Source: Lentisalinibacter orientalis (GTDB lineage Bacteria > Pseudomonadota > Gammaproteobacteria > Steroidobacterales > Woeseiaceae). Taken from it: 64,000 bases of DNA. The stretch covers positions 186,001-250,000 of the forward strand of contig NZ_JAPDRJ010000005.1 in assembly GCF_040706535.1 (NCBI RefSeq), in the 5' to 3' direction. The stretch's first letter is position 1. Every line of letters starts with the position of its first letter. Made by a program: the position numbers and the translations under genes. Under the pieces are notes generated by a model, which had not been told where the DNA came from, ran no database searches, and saw only the letters and a program-made list of their open reading frames with translations. Positions 16,410-24,308 of the stretch are shown here, in pieces.

Positions 16410-17363
16410 CTAGTCGAGGTAGAGCGAGCTCACCGATTCCTCGTCGCTGATGCGGCGGATGGTCTCGGCCAGGAGCTCCGCCGTGGAGAGCTGGCGGATA
16501 CGGGTGCAGGCGGCAGCTTCCTCGGAGAGCGGGATGGTGTCGGTCACCACCATCTCGTCCAGTTCCGAGTTGGAGATGCGCTCCACCGCCGGGCCCGAGA
16601 GCACCGGGTGGGTGATGTAGGCGACCACGCGCACGGCGCCCTTCTCCTTCAGCACGGAGGCCGCCTGGCACAGCGTGCCGGCGGTGTCCACCAGGTCGTC
16701 GATCAGCACGCAGGTCTTGCCGTCGACGTTACCGATGATGTTCATCACCTCCGCCACGTTCGCGCGCGGACGGCGCTTGTCGATGATGGCGAGATCCGTG
16801 TCGTCCAGCCGCTTGGCCAGCGCCCGGGCGCGGACCACGCCGCCGACGTCCGGCGAGACCACCACCTTGTTGGGGTACTTCTGTTTCCAGGCGTCGCCGA
16901 GCAGGATGGGCGAGGCGTAGACGTTGTCTACCGGGATGTCGAAGAAGCCCTGGATCTGGTCGGCGTGCAGGTCGACGGTGAGCACCCGGTCCACGCCCGA
17001 GGTGGCGATGAGCTTGGCCACGAGTTTGGCGGTGATGGGCACCCGCGAGGCGCGGGGCCGGCGGTCCTGGCGGGCGTAGCCGTAATAGGGGATGACGGCG
17101 GTGATGCGCGACGCCGACGCCCGGTGGCAGGCGTCCACCATCACCAGCAGTTCCATCAGGTTGTCGTTGGAGGGCGGACAGGTGGGCTGGACGATGAAGG
17201 TGTCCCGGCCCCGGATGTTCTCGAGTATCTCGACGCTGGTCTCGCCGTCGGAGAACTTGCCCACGTGGGCCTTCGCCAGCGGTATGCGGAGATGACGTGC
17301 GATATCGGCCGTCAGCTGGGGATGCGCGTTCCCGGAGAACAGCGCCATACTGCGAATATCCAC
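16410..17363 (-). CDS. prs: Ribose-phosphate pyrophosphokinase (PRPP synthase)
   Basis: 317 residues, the standard class I length. Makes PRPP from ribose-5-P and ATP for nucleotide, His and Trp synthesis. Seen: FSGNAHPQLTADIARHL, KFSDGETSVEILENIRGRDTF, ATP-site YYGYARQDRR, and the PRPP-binding motif CVLIDDLVDTAGTLCQAA near residue 216-233. It follows tRNA-Gln as in Pseudomonas, but ispE, usually just upstream, is absent. The stop codon is followed four bases later by the terminal repeat of the composite element. Confidence 0.97.
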   Translation of the reverse strand: MDIRSMALFSGNAHPQLTADIARHLRIPLAKAHVGKFSDGETSVEILENIRGRDTFIVQPTCPPSNDNLMELLVMVDACHRASASRITAVIPYYGYARQDRRPRASRVPITAKLVAKLIATSGVDRVLTVDLHADQIQGFFDIPVDNVYASPILLGDAWKQKYPNKVVVSPDVGGVVRARALAKRLDDTDLAIIDKRRPRANVAEVMNIIGNVDGKTCVLIDDLVDTAGTLCQAASVLKEKGAVRVVAYITHPVLSGPAVERISNSELDEMVVTDTIPLSEEAAACTRIRQLSTAELLAETIRRISDEESVSSLYLD

Positions 17364-17443
17364 CGAATCCTCCCTTTTGCCCGTCTGTGACTCTTTGTTA
17401 TTGCTCTTCTTGACGGGCCCAGTCCCTCTATGCCCGGCGACGA

Positions 17444-17518
17444 TGGCTGGGGTGGCAGGATTCGAACCTGCGAATCACGGGATCAAAACCCGTTGCCTTA
17501 CCGCTTGGCTACACCCCA
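17444..17518 (-). tRNA. tRNA-Gln (UUG)
   Basis: 75 nt including an encoded CCA. Acceptor stem TGGGGTG/CACCCCA, anticodon loop TTTTGAT (anticodon TTG) in a 5-bp ACGGG/CCCGT stem, T loop GGTTCGAATCC. Sits upstream of prs in the same direction, as in Pseudomonas. The window also encodes GatCAB, so this tRNA could be charged by the Glu-to-Gln route if no GlnRS is present. Confidence 0.97.
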
Positions 17519-17638
17519 GAAACCCGACCGCCGCCCCCCGACGGGGGCCCTGCGGCGCGGCTCGAAGGCGGAGGCCGCCCCCAGCCGCGCCGACGCGCGC
17601 ATTGTCCCGGGCCTCCCCGGGGGTGTCAACGCGACACC

Positions 17639-18253
17639 TCAGCGCACCGCGCGGGGCCCGAAATTCCACTCCTTCACCACGATGGTGAGGCGGATATCCG
17701 CGCTGCGCGCCCGTATCCGGTAGGGCAGCATCACCCCGGCGGCGGCACGGTATTCCGGATACTCCACCTGCCAGCCGGCCTGCTGCAGCCGGGCCAGCCA
17801 ACCCTCCGCCGCCACCTCGGTGTCCGCGGGGCGGGCCGGGTCCGGCAGTCCGCGCAGCCACCAGGACAGGCTCGCCACCGGGATGGACCAGCCGTAGATC
17901 TGGCGCAGCTCCTCCTCCGGCCGGGTCAGGGCCACGGTGCTGCCATCCGAGGCGGTGAGGATCAGCCCGTCCGGGCCGCCTTCCAGCCGGATGCCGCCGG
18001 CGCCAAGCGGGCCACGTATGGACACCGTGACCTCGCCATCGTCCTGGCGCCAGTCCAGGCTGCCGCTCTCGGCCTGGTCGCCGGCCACCACGGCGATGCG
18101 CCCGCCAGCGCGCCAGGCCTCCACCGCACCCAGCACTGCCTTGCGCTGCTCCCAGCTCTCCAGCGGCGGCAGGGTCAGGGTGGGCCGGGCCGCGCAGCCC
18201 GCCAGCAGCAGGCCGACGAGGCCGAGCGCAGCCAGTACGGGCAGACGGGGCAC
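17639..18253 (-). CDS. lolB: Outer-membrane lipoprotein LolB
   Basis: 204 residues. Lipoprotein signal with lipobox LLAGC (Cys near residue 20). LolB accepts lipoproteins from periplasmic LolA and inserts them in the outer membrane. Seen: a barrel beginning SWEQRKAVLGAVEAWRAGGRIAV, the GSLDWRQDDGEVTVSIRGPL strand pair, and IYGWSIPVASLSWWLRGLPDP, a typical LolB segment. The C-terminal YRIRARSADIRLTIVVKEW also fits. Starts seven bases after the TPR lipoprotein gene; no ispE follows before tRNA-Gln. Confidence 0.92.
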   Translation of the reverse strand: MPRLPVLAALGLVGLLLAGCAARPTLTLPPLESWEQRKAVLGAVEAWRAGGRIAVVAGDQAESGSLDWRQDDGEVTVSIRGPLGAGGIRLEGGPDGLILTASDGSTVALTRPEEELRQIYGWSIPVASLSWWLRGLPDPARPADTEVAAEGWLARLQQAGWQVEYPEYRAAAGVMLPYRIRARSADIRLTIVVKEWNFGPRAVR

Positions 18254-18260
18254 GGCGGAA

Positions 18261-19979
18261 TCAGCCCTCGGTGCTCTCGGACGCTTCCATCAGGCGCTGC
18301 AGCGTATCGCGCAACGGTTCGCTGCCGGGGAACTCGTCGTAGGCCTCCTGCAGGATGTCGCGGGCCTCCTCCCGTCGGCCGAGCGCCCAGAGGGTCTCGC
18401 CGAGGTGGGCGGCCACTTCCGGGTCGCGGATCATGTCCCAGGCACGTTCCAGGTACGGCAGCGCCTCCTCGGGCTCGCCCTGGCGGAACAGCACCCAGCC
18501 CATACTGTCGATGATGGCCGCGTTATCCGGTTCTTTCTCGAGGGCGCGCTCGATGAGCTTGCGGGCCTCCTTCAGGCGGTCCGTGCGGTCCGCCAGGGTA
18601 TAGCCCAGCGCATTCAGCGCCGTGGCGCTCTCCGGGCGCAGCGCCAGCGCCTCGCGGTAGCCCTCGACGGCGGCGTCCGTCTCGCCGCGGGCCAGCTCCA
18701 CCTCGGCACGGCTCAGCAGCAGCCCGAGCGACGGCGGCTTGGCCGCCAGGATCTCGTCGTAGGCTTGCAGCGCCTCCTCGTAGCGCTCCATGGCCTCCAG
18801 CAGCTGGGCTTCGGTGAAGCGCACGTCCAGCGCCTGACGCGGATTGCGCCGGGCGAACCGCTCCAGCTGGGAGAGCGCGCCGTCCGCCTGGCCCAGACGG
18901 GTCAGGATGATGCTCACCCGCTGCTGGGCGGCGAGCTGCAGGCCGCCTTCGCCCACCTGGGAGTACAGGCGCATGGCCTGCAGCCAGTCCTCGCGCTCCT
19001 CGGCGATCGTGCCCAGATAAAAGAGTGCCTCGTGGGTATGCTCGCCGCTCTTCAGCAGTTCCGAGAAATCCGTCCAGGCGGCGTCGTAGTCGCCCTGCTG
19101 CAGGCTGATGAGTGCCGTGGCACGCCAGGCATCCGCCTGCTCGGGCTCGTCCTGCAGCACCCGGTTCACCACGGTGCGCGCCTCGTCGGGCCGGTCCGCG
19201 CCGGCGAGGAACAGGGCGTAGTCCAGCCGCAGGTCCAGATCTTCGGCATCCGCCAGCGGCGCGGCGGTCTCCAGCGCCGCCTCGGTCTGCTCGTCCGCCT
19301 CCAGCGCGCGGGCCAGCAGCAGCGTGGCGCGAGGTTCCTCCGGCGCGAGTTCCCTGGCCCGACGGGCGTAGGCGATCGCGGTCTCCGCTTCACCGGCGCG
19401 CAGGGCCGCGCTCGCCGCGGTGGCCTGGGCGTAGGCATTGTCTTCGTAAGCATCGGCGAGGCGCTCGGCCACGGCGAACGCGTCCTCGGGGTGGCCTTCC
19501 TCCATCAGTATGGTGACCAGCTCGCGGAAAGCGGCGTCGTCGGCACCGTCGGCGGCGGCGGCCTCCTGCAGGTGCCGCGCGGCCTGCTCCACCTGCTGGT
19601 GCTGCAGCGCCAGCCGGCCGGCGTAGCGCCGGGCTTCGGCCTCCTGCAGCGCGAGCTCCACCCAGCGCTGCGCGGCCTCGTAGGCGACGCGGTCATAGCC
19701 GTACTCGAAGGCCGTGCGGGTCGCCTGGCTTGCGGTCTCTACCGACTCCCCGGCCCGTGCCGCCTTCAGGTATTCTTCGACCCCCGTGGCGTTCTCGCCC
19801 CGCTGCAGGGCGATCTCGGCCATGAGTATGTGGTAGGTTCGATCCTGCCCGTCGGTGGACTCGGGGGCCGGTTGCGGGGTGCCGGCGCAGCCCGCCGCAA
19901 AGGCGGCCAGCAACAGAATCTGCAGCGTGGCGAGGGCGGGGACCCCGCCTCGACGCGGGAGGGTATGTGTGTCTAGCAT
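18261..19979 (-). CDS. lbcA: TPR lipoprotein, LbcA (PA4667)-like
   Basis: 572 residues from ATG 19979; the longer open frame upstream is antisense to hemA and prfA. Signal peptide LQILLLAAFAAGCAG with lipobox AAGC predicts an outer-membrane-anchored lipoprotein. The rest is TPR helices from about residue 45 to the end, clearest in the C-terminal half (ALRPESATALNALGYTLADR, EKEPDNAAIIDSMGWVLFRQ). In Pseudomonas the gene between hemA and lolB encodes LbcA, adaptor of the CtpA protease that trims peptidoglycan hydrolases. Same position and architecture here, so the function is inferred from synteny. Divergent from hemA. Confidence 0.8.
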   Translation of the reverse strand: MLDTHTLPRRGGVPALATLQILLLAAFAAGCAGTPQPAPESTDGQDRTYHILMAEIALQRGENATGVEEYLKAARAGESVETASQATRTAFEYGYDRVAYEAAQRWVELALQEAEARRYAGRLALQHQQVEQAARHLQEAAAADGADDAAFRELVTILMEEGHPEDAFAVAERLADAYEDNAYAQATAASAALRAGEAETAIAYARRARELAPEEPRATLLLARALEADEQTEAALETAAPLADAEDLDLRLDYALFLAGADRPDEARTVVNRVLQDEPEQADAWRATALISLQQGDYDAAWTDFSELLKSGEHTHEALFYLGTIAEEREDWLQAMRLYSQVGEGGLQLAAQQRVSIILTRLGQADGALSQLERFARRNPRQALDVRFTEAQLLEAMERYEEALQAYDEILAAKPPSLGLLLSRAEVELARGETDAAVEGYREALALRPESATALNALGYTLADRTDRLKEARKLIERALEKEPDNAAIIDSMGWVLFRQGEPEEALPYLERAWDMIRDPEVAAHLGETLWALGRREEARDILQEAYDEFPGSEPLRDTLQRLMEASESTEG

Positions 19980-20034
19980 TCGGAAATCTCTGTCGGTGAC
20001 CCGGTGGGCCGCTTCGGGCAGATCACCGGCAGTT

Positions 20035-20049
20035 CGCTTATCATAAGCG
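20035..20049. promoter_or_regulatory. Palindrome CGCTTAT-C-ATAAGCG in the lbcA/hemA divergent promoter region
   Basis: Perfect 7-bp arms around one base, 36 bases upstream of the hemA start and 56 upstream of the TPR gene. The position suits a shared operator or a promoter-proximal hairpin. No cognate regulator can be named from the sequence. Confidence 0.45.
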
Positions 20050-20084
20050 CTGCGTGAACCAATCCGAATTATCGATTCCTTCAG

Positions 20085-21353
20085 ATGCCGTTTTTCATCC
20101 TGGGCATTAACCATAACACGGCCCCGGTCGATATCCGTGAGCGGATCGTGTTCGACGAGACCGTGCTGCCCGATGCGCTGAACGAATCGGGTTCGCTGCC
20201 CGGCGTCAACGAGAACGTGATCGTCTCCACGTGCAACCGCACGGAGATCGTCTGCGACCTGGAGAGCGAGGCCGAGACCGGTCTCGTCCAGTGGCTGCAC
20301 AACTTCCACGGCATGGACGACCGCCTCGCCGAGTGCCTGTTCCAGGCCCGGGACGAGGCCGCCGCACGGCACCTGTTCCGCGTGGCCTGCGGGCTGGATT
20401 CTGTCATCCTCGGCGAGCCCCAGATCACCGGCCAGCTGAAGGACGCCTTCCGCCATGCCCAGGGCCACGGCCGCGCCGGACCGCGGCTCACCCGCCTCTT
20501 CCAGCACGCCTTCTCGGTGGCGAAGAAGGTGCGCACCGACACCACCATCGGCTCCAGCCCTGTCTCGGTGGCCTACGCCGCCGTGTCGCTCGCCCGCCAG
20601 ATCTTCTCCCGCTTCGACAAGCACACGGCGCTGCTGGTCGGCGCGGGCGAGACCATCGAGCTGGTTGCGCGCCATCTGCACGGCCACGGCATCGGCCGCC
20701 TGTTCATCGCCAACCGCAGCCTGCCCCGGGCGCGCGCGCTTGCCGCCGAGTTCGGCGGTTTCGCACTGCCGCTCTCCGAACTGCCCGGCACCCTGCCCGA
20801 GGCCGACATCCTGATCACCTCGACGGCGAGCCCCGACCCGCTGATCTCCGCCGCCGACATGAAGCGCGCGCTGGAGCTCAGGAAGCGCAAGCCCATCTTC
20901 GCCTGCGACATCGCCGTGCCGCGGGACATCGAGCCCGAGGTCGCGAACTTCGAGGACGTCTACCTCTATACCGTCGACGACCTGCAGGGCGTGATCAACG
21001 ACGGCCTGCAGAGCAGGAAGGCGGCCGCCGACGAGGCCGAGCGCATCATCGAGTTCGAGCTGGAGCGCTTCCGCAACGCCGAGCGGGTGCTGGACGCCGT
21101 GCCCATCATCAAGTCCATCCGCGGCCGCGGCGAGGAGCTGAAGCAGGAAGTGCTCGAGCAGGCCATGCGCCGGCTGGCGAACTCCGGCGACCCGGAGGCG
21201 GCGCTCCGGTTCCTGGCCTCCACGCTCATGAACAAGATGCTGCACAAGCCCAGCGAACGGCTGCGCCAGGCGGGTGAGGAGTCGGACGAGGCCATCATGC
21301 TCTCGGCCCGGGAACTCTTCGGCCTGAACGACGGCAAGAAGAACCGTTCCTGA
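20085..21353 (+). CDS. hemA: Glutamyl-tRNA reductase
   Basis: 422 residues. Reduces Glu-tRNA to glutamate-1-semialdehyde, the first step of C5 tetrapyrrole synthesis. Seen: GINHNTAPVDIRERI at the N-terminus, catalytic Cys in VIVSTCNRTEIVC (about residue 50), LDSVILGEPQITGQLKDAF, NADPH domain LLVGAGETIELVARHL with IANRSLPRARALA, and the C-terminal dimerisation helices (KNRS end). prfA follows 27 bases later as in most gammaproteobacteria. No clear Shine-Dalgarno site precedes the ATG. Confidence 0.97.
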   Translation: MPFFILGINHNTAPVDIRERIVFDETVLPDALNESGSLPGVNENVIVSTCNRTEIVCDLESEAETGLVQWLHNFHGMDDRLAECLFQARDEAAARHLFRVACGLDSVILGEPQITGQLKDAFRHAQGHGRAGPRLTRLFQHAFSVAKKVRTDTTIGSSPVSVAYAAVSLARQIFSRFDKHTALLVGAGETIELVARHLHGHGIGRLFIANRSLPRARALAAEFGGFALPLSELPGTLPEADILITSTASPDPLISAADMKRALELRKRKPIFACDIAVPRDIEPEVANFEDVYLYTVDDLQGVINDGLQSRKAAADEAERIIEFELERFRNAERVLDAVPIIKSIRGRGEELKQEVLEQAMRRLANSGDPEAALRFLASTLMNKMLHKPSERLRQAGEESDEAIMLSARELFGLNDGKKNRS

Positions 21354-21380
21354 GGCCGGCCGCCGCGACGGCCCTCCCCC

Positions 21381-22466
21381 GTGAAAGACAGCATCGAACA
21401 AAAGCTCCAGGGTCTCGCCGACCGGTTCGAGGAACTCGCCGGCCTGCTCGCCGACCCGGACGTCATCTCGGCCCAGGACCGCTTCCGGGACTATTCCAAA
21501 GAATACGCGCAACTCGAGCCGGTGATGACCCTGTTCCGCCGCTACCGCGAACTCGTGGGCGACCTGGCCGCCGCCGAGGAGATGGCGAAGGACGCCGACG
21601 CCGACATGCAGGCCATGGGCCGCGAGGAAATCGAGCGGCTGGAGGCCGAACGCGAGACCCTCGAGCGCGAACTCGAGCTCGCCCTGGTGCCGAAAGACCC
21701 GAAGGACGAGAGCGACGTCTACCTCGAGATCCGCGCCGGCACCGGCGGCGACGAGGCGGCCATCTTCGCCGGCGATCTGTTCCGCATGTACTCCCGCTAC
21801 GCGGAGGACAAGGGCTGGCGCGTCGAGGTGCTCTCCGCCAGCGAGGGCGAGCACGGCGGCTACAAGGAGATCATCTGCAAGGTGAGCGGCCGCAACGTCT
21901 ACGCGCAGATGAAGTTCGAGTCCGGCGCCCACCGGGTGCAGCGGGTACCGGAGACCGAGTCCCAGGGGCGCATCCACACCTCCGCCTGCACGGTGGCCGT
22001 GCTGCCCGAGGCGGAGGAAGTCGGAGAGATCGAAATCAATCCCTCGGAGCTGCGGGTGGATACCTACCGGGCGTCCGGCGCCGGCGGCCAGCACGTGAAC
22101 AAGACCGATTCCGCCGTGCGCATCACCCACCTGCCCACCGGCATCGTGGTGGAGTGCCAGGACGAGCGCTCCCAGCACAAGAACCGGGCGCGAGCGCTGT
22201 CGCTGCTGCAGGCGAAGCTGGTGGCCGCCGAGGAAGAGGCGCTGGCCACCGAGCGCGCCGAGACCCGCAAGCTGCTGGTGGGTTCCGGCGACCGCTCCGA
22301 GCGCATCCGCACCTACAACTACCCCCAGGGCCGCGTGACCGACCACCGCATCAACCTGACTCTCTATAAACTGGACGAAGTGCTGCAGGGCAGCCTGGAT
22401 CAGGTCATCGACCCGCTCACCCGGGAATACCAGGCCGACCAGCTCGCGGCGCTCACCGAGCACTGA
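21381..22466 (+). CDS. prfA: Peptide chain release factor 1
   Basis: 361 residues from a GTG start. Terminates translation at UAA and UAG. Seen: coiled N-terminal domain, EIRAGTGGDEAAIFAGDLFRMY, ESGAHRVQRVPETESQGRIHTSA, and the catalytic GAGGQHVNKTDSAVR with the GGQ that enters the peptidyl-transferase centre. Its Gln-methylase PrmC is normally encoded next door; here the next gene is a cysteine-synthase-like gene and prmC is at 40683, 18 kb away. Confidence 0.97.
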   Translation: MKDSIEQKLQGLADRFEELAGLLADPDVISAQDRFRDYSKEYAQLEPVMTLFRRYRELVGDLAAAEEMAKDADADMQAMGREEIERLEAERETLERELELALVPKDPKDESDVYLEIRAGTGGDEAAIFAGDLFRMYSRYAEDKGWRVEVLSASEGEHGGYKEIICKVSGRNVYAQMKFESGAHRVQRVPETESQGRIHTSACTVAVLPEAEEVGEIEINPSELRVDTYRASGAGGQHVNKTDSAVRITHLPTGIVVECQDERSQHKNRARALSLLQAKLVAAEEEALATERAETRKLLVGSGDRSERIRTYNYPQGRVTDHRINLTLYKLDEVLQGSLDQVIDPLTREYQADQLAALTEH

Positions 22467-22480
22467 GGGAGGACGCCAGG

Positions 22481-23485
22481 ATGGACGCGCGGCAACTCAT
22501 CGACGCCATCGGCACCACGCCGCTGATCCGGCTGAACCGGGCATCCGAGGCCACCGGTTGCGAGATCCTGGGCAAGGCCGAGTTCATGAACCCGGGCGGC
22601 TCGGTGAAGGACCGGGCGGCGCTCGGCATGGTGCGCCGCGCCCAGGCCACCGGGGAACTGAAGCCCGGCGGCACCATCATCGAGGGCACCGCGGGCAACA
22701 CCGGTATTGGATTGGCCATGGTCGGGAACGCTCTGGGCCATCCGAGCATTATTGTGATGCCGGATACCCAGAGCAGAGAGAAGATCGATACGCTGCGGGC
22801 CTACGGCGCCGACGTCCGGCTCATCCCCGCCGTGCCCTTCCGGGACCCGAACCACTTCGTCCACGTCTCCGGCCGCATGGCCGACGACATGAACGCGAAG
22901 GAACCGGGCAGCGCCTTCTGGCCGAACCAGTTCGACAACACCGCCAACCGGGACTTCCACGCCGAGACCACCGGCCCGGAGATCTGGGACCAGACCGACG
23001 GCGACGTGGACGCATTCATCTGCGCCGTCGGTACCGGCGGCACGCTGGCCGGCGTGTCGCAGTATCTGAAGGCGTGCAAGCCGGAGGTGAAGATCGGCCT
23101 CGCCGACCCCGGCGGCTCCGGGCTGTATCACTACTACACCGAAGGCGAGATTCGCATCGAGGGCAGCTCCATCACCGAGGGCATCGGCAACTCACGCATC
23201 ACGGCCAATCTCGAAGGCGCCGGGATCGACGTGGCCTATCGCATCACCGATGAGGTGGCCATCCCGCTGGTCTACGACATGATCCGCGAGGAAGGCCTGG
23301 TACTCGGCGGCTCCAGCGGCATCAACGTGGGCGGCGCCATGGCCATGGCGCGGGAGCTCGGACCCGGCCACACCATCGTGACCGTGCTCTGCGACGGCGC
23401 CATGCGCTACCGCGAGCGGCTGTTCAACCGCGCGTATCTGGAGTCGAAAGGGCTGTCATTGCCTGGCTGGCTGGAGACCATGTAG
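22481..23485 (+). CDS. Cysteine synthase family PLP enzyme (CysK/CysM-like)
   Basis: 334 residues. Type II PLP fold: PLP lysine in GGSVKDRAALG (Lys43), substrate loop EGTAGNTGIG (about 68-77), phosphate-binding AVGTGGTLAGV, and VLGGSSGINVGGA. Expected to make cysteine from O-acetylserine and sulfide, or to act on a related beta-substituted serine. The TAGNTG form and inserted loop (NHFVHVSGRMADDMNAKEPG) differ from classic CysK. It starts 14 bases after prfA, where prmC usually lies. Its last codons are ATG TAG, and the TAG is inside the GTAG head of a REP element. Confidence 0.9.
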   Translation: MDARQLIDAIGTTPLIRLNRASEATGCEILGKAEFMNPGGSVKDRAALGMVRRAQATGELKPGGTIIEGTAGNTGIGLAMVGNALGHPSIIVMPDTQSREKIDTLRAYGADVRLIPAVPFRDPNHFVHVSGRMADDMNAKEPGSAFWPNQFDNTANRDFHAETTGPEIWDQTDGDVDAFICAVGTGGTLAGVSQYLKACKPEVKIGLADPGGSGLYHYYTEGEIRIEGSSITEGIGNSRITANLEGAGIDVAYRITDEVAIPLVYDMIREEGLVLGGSSGINVGGAMAMARELGPGHTIVTVLCDGAMRYRERLFNRAYLESKGLSLPGWLETM

Positions 23486-23506
23486 GAGGGCCTTCAGGCC
23501 CGATCC
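23482..23506 (+). repeat. GTAG-headed REP sequence overlapping a stop codon
   Basis: Same 25 bases as the ends of the composite element, beginning GTAGGAGGGCCTTCAGGCCC. It contains the AGGGCCTTCAGGCCC stem-loop. The TAG of its head is the stop of the cysteine-synthase-like gene. Five bases separate it from the next start codon. Confidence 0.85.
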
Positions 23507-23511
23507 CAATC

Positions 23512-23787
23512 ATGACCTACGCCTGGCACGACTTCATCGGCAACGCAGGCGTCGCGCTGATCATCCTCGCCTACCTCCTGCTGCAGCTCGACCGCCTGAG
23601 CAGCACCGCCCTCACCTATTCGGTGATGAACGCACTGGGCGCCGCGCTCGTCATCATCTCGCTGTGTTTCGATTTCAATCTGTCCGCATTCGTCATCGAG
23701 GCGTTCTGGGTGGTGATCAGCCTGGTCGGAATCGGACGCTGGTGGATGAGAAGGCAGGCGAGGCGCCCAACGGATCGTAAACTGTGA
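23512..23787 (+). CDS. Small membrane protein, CBU_0592 family
   Basis: 91 residues with three hydrophobic helices (about 10-27, 34-52, 56-75) and a basic C-terminus (RRQARRPTDRKL). The opening HDFIGNAGVALIILAYLLLQ and the SYSVMNALGA-like centre (TYSVMNALGAALVIISL) match the CBU_0592 family of uncharacterised inner-membrane proteins. Directly follows a REP unit. Function unknown. Confidence 0.7.
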   Translation: MTYAWHDFIGNAGVALIILAYLLLQLDRLSSTALTYSVMNALGAALVIISLCFDFNLSAFVIEAFWVVISLVGIGRWWMRRQARRPTDRKL

Positions 23788-23914
23788 CCGGAACGATCGC
23801 GCGACACTCCGATCAGCGCCGGGGACAATGATCTGCGTGATGAGTATGAGTGGGTAGCGCCACACAGGATGCGGTCCTATCAGTGACCGCGGCAGATACC
23901 GGGAGGTAATCGCC

Positions 23915-24277
23915 ATGCAAGCACACGAGAAGATCAGCTACGTCGAGTTTCCCGCCAGGGATCTGGCCGCCACCAAGGCATTCTTCGAACGAGTGTTCGG
24001 CTGGTCTTTCGTTGACTATGGCCCGACCTACGCATCGTTCTCGGGTCAGGGCCTCGATGGTGGCTTCTACGAGGCGGACGCCGCTGCATCGACGGACAAC
24101 GGCAGCGCCCTGATCGTCTTCTACAGCGAGCGCCTGGAGGAGACCCGGGACAAGGTGGAGGCGGCCGGCGGTCGCATCGTCAAGCCGATCTTCTCTTTCC
24201 CGGGTGGACGCCGCTTCCACTTCACCGAGCCGAGCGGAAACGAGTTCGCGGTCTGGGGCGAAGACGCTGGCTCATGA
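23915..24277 (+). CDS. VOC (glyoxalase/bleomycin-resistance) superfamily protein
   Basis: 120 residues, a single vicinal-oxygen-chelate unit: ISYVEFPARDLAATKAFFER at the N-terminus, a central DGGFYEAD strand, and the C-terminal RRFHFTEPSGNEFAVWG with the usual His and Glu metal ligands. Preceded by GGGAGG at a good distance. Substrate cannot be told from the fold. The 127 bases before it hold no clear promoter. Confidence 0.88.
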   Translation: MQAHEKISYVEFPARDLAATKAFFERVFGWSFVDYGPTYASFSGQGLDGGFYEADAAASTDNGSALIVFYSERLEETRDKVEAAGGRIVKPIFSFPGGRRFHFTEPSGNEFAVWGEDAGS

Positions 24278-24308
24278 AGGTCGTCTGCCCGGAAACATAA
24301 GACGACCC

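Noticed and set aside
19980..22463. In-frame N-terminal extension of the TPR lipoprotein (1400-codon frame)
   Set aside because: The extension is fully antisense to hemA and prfA; the signal peptide and lipobox start at ATG 19979.
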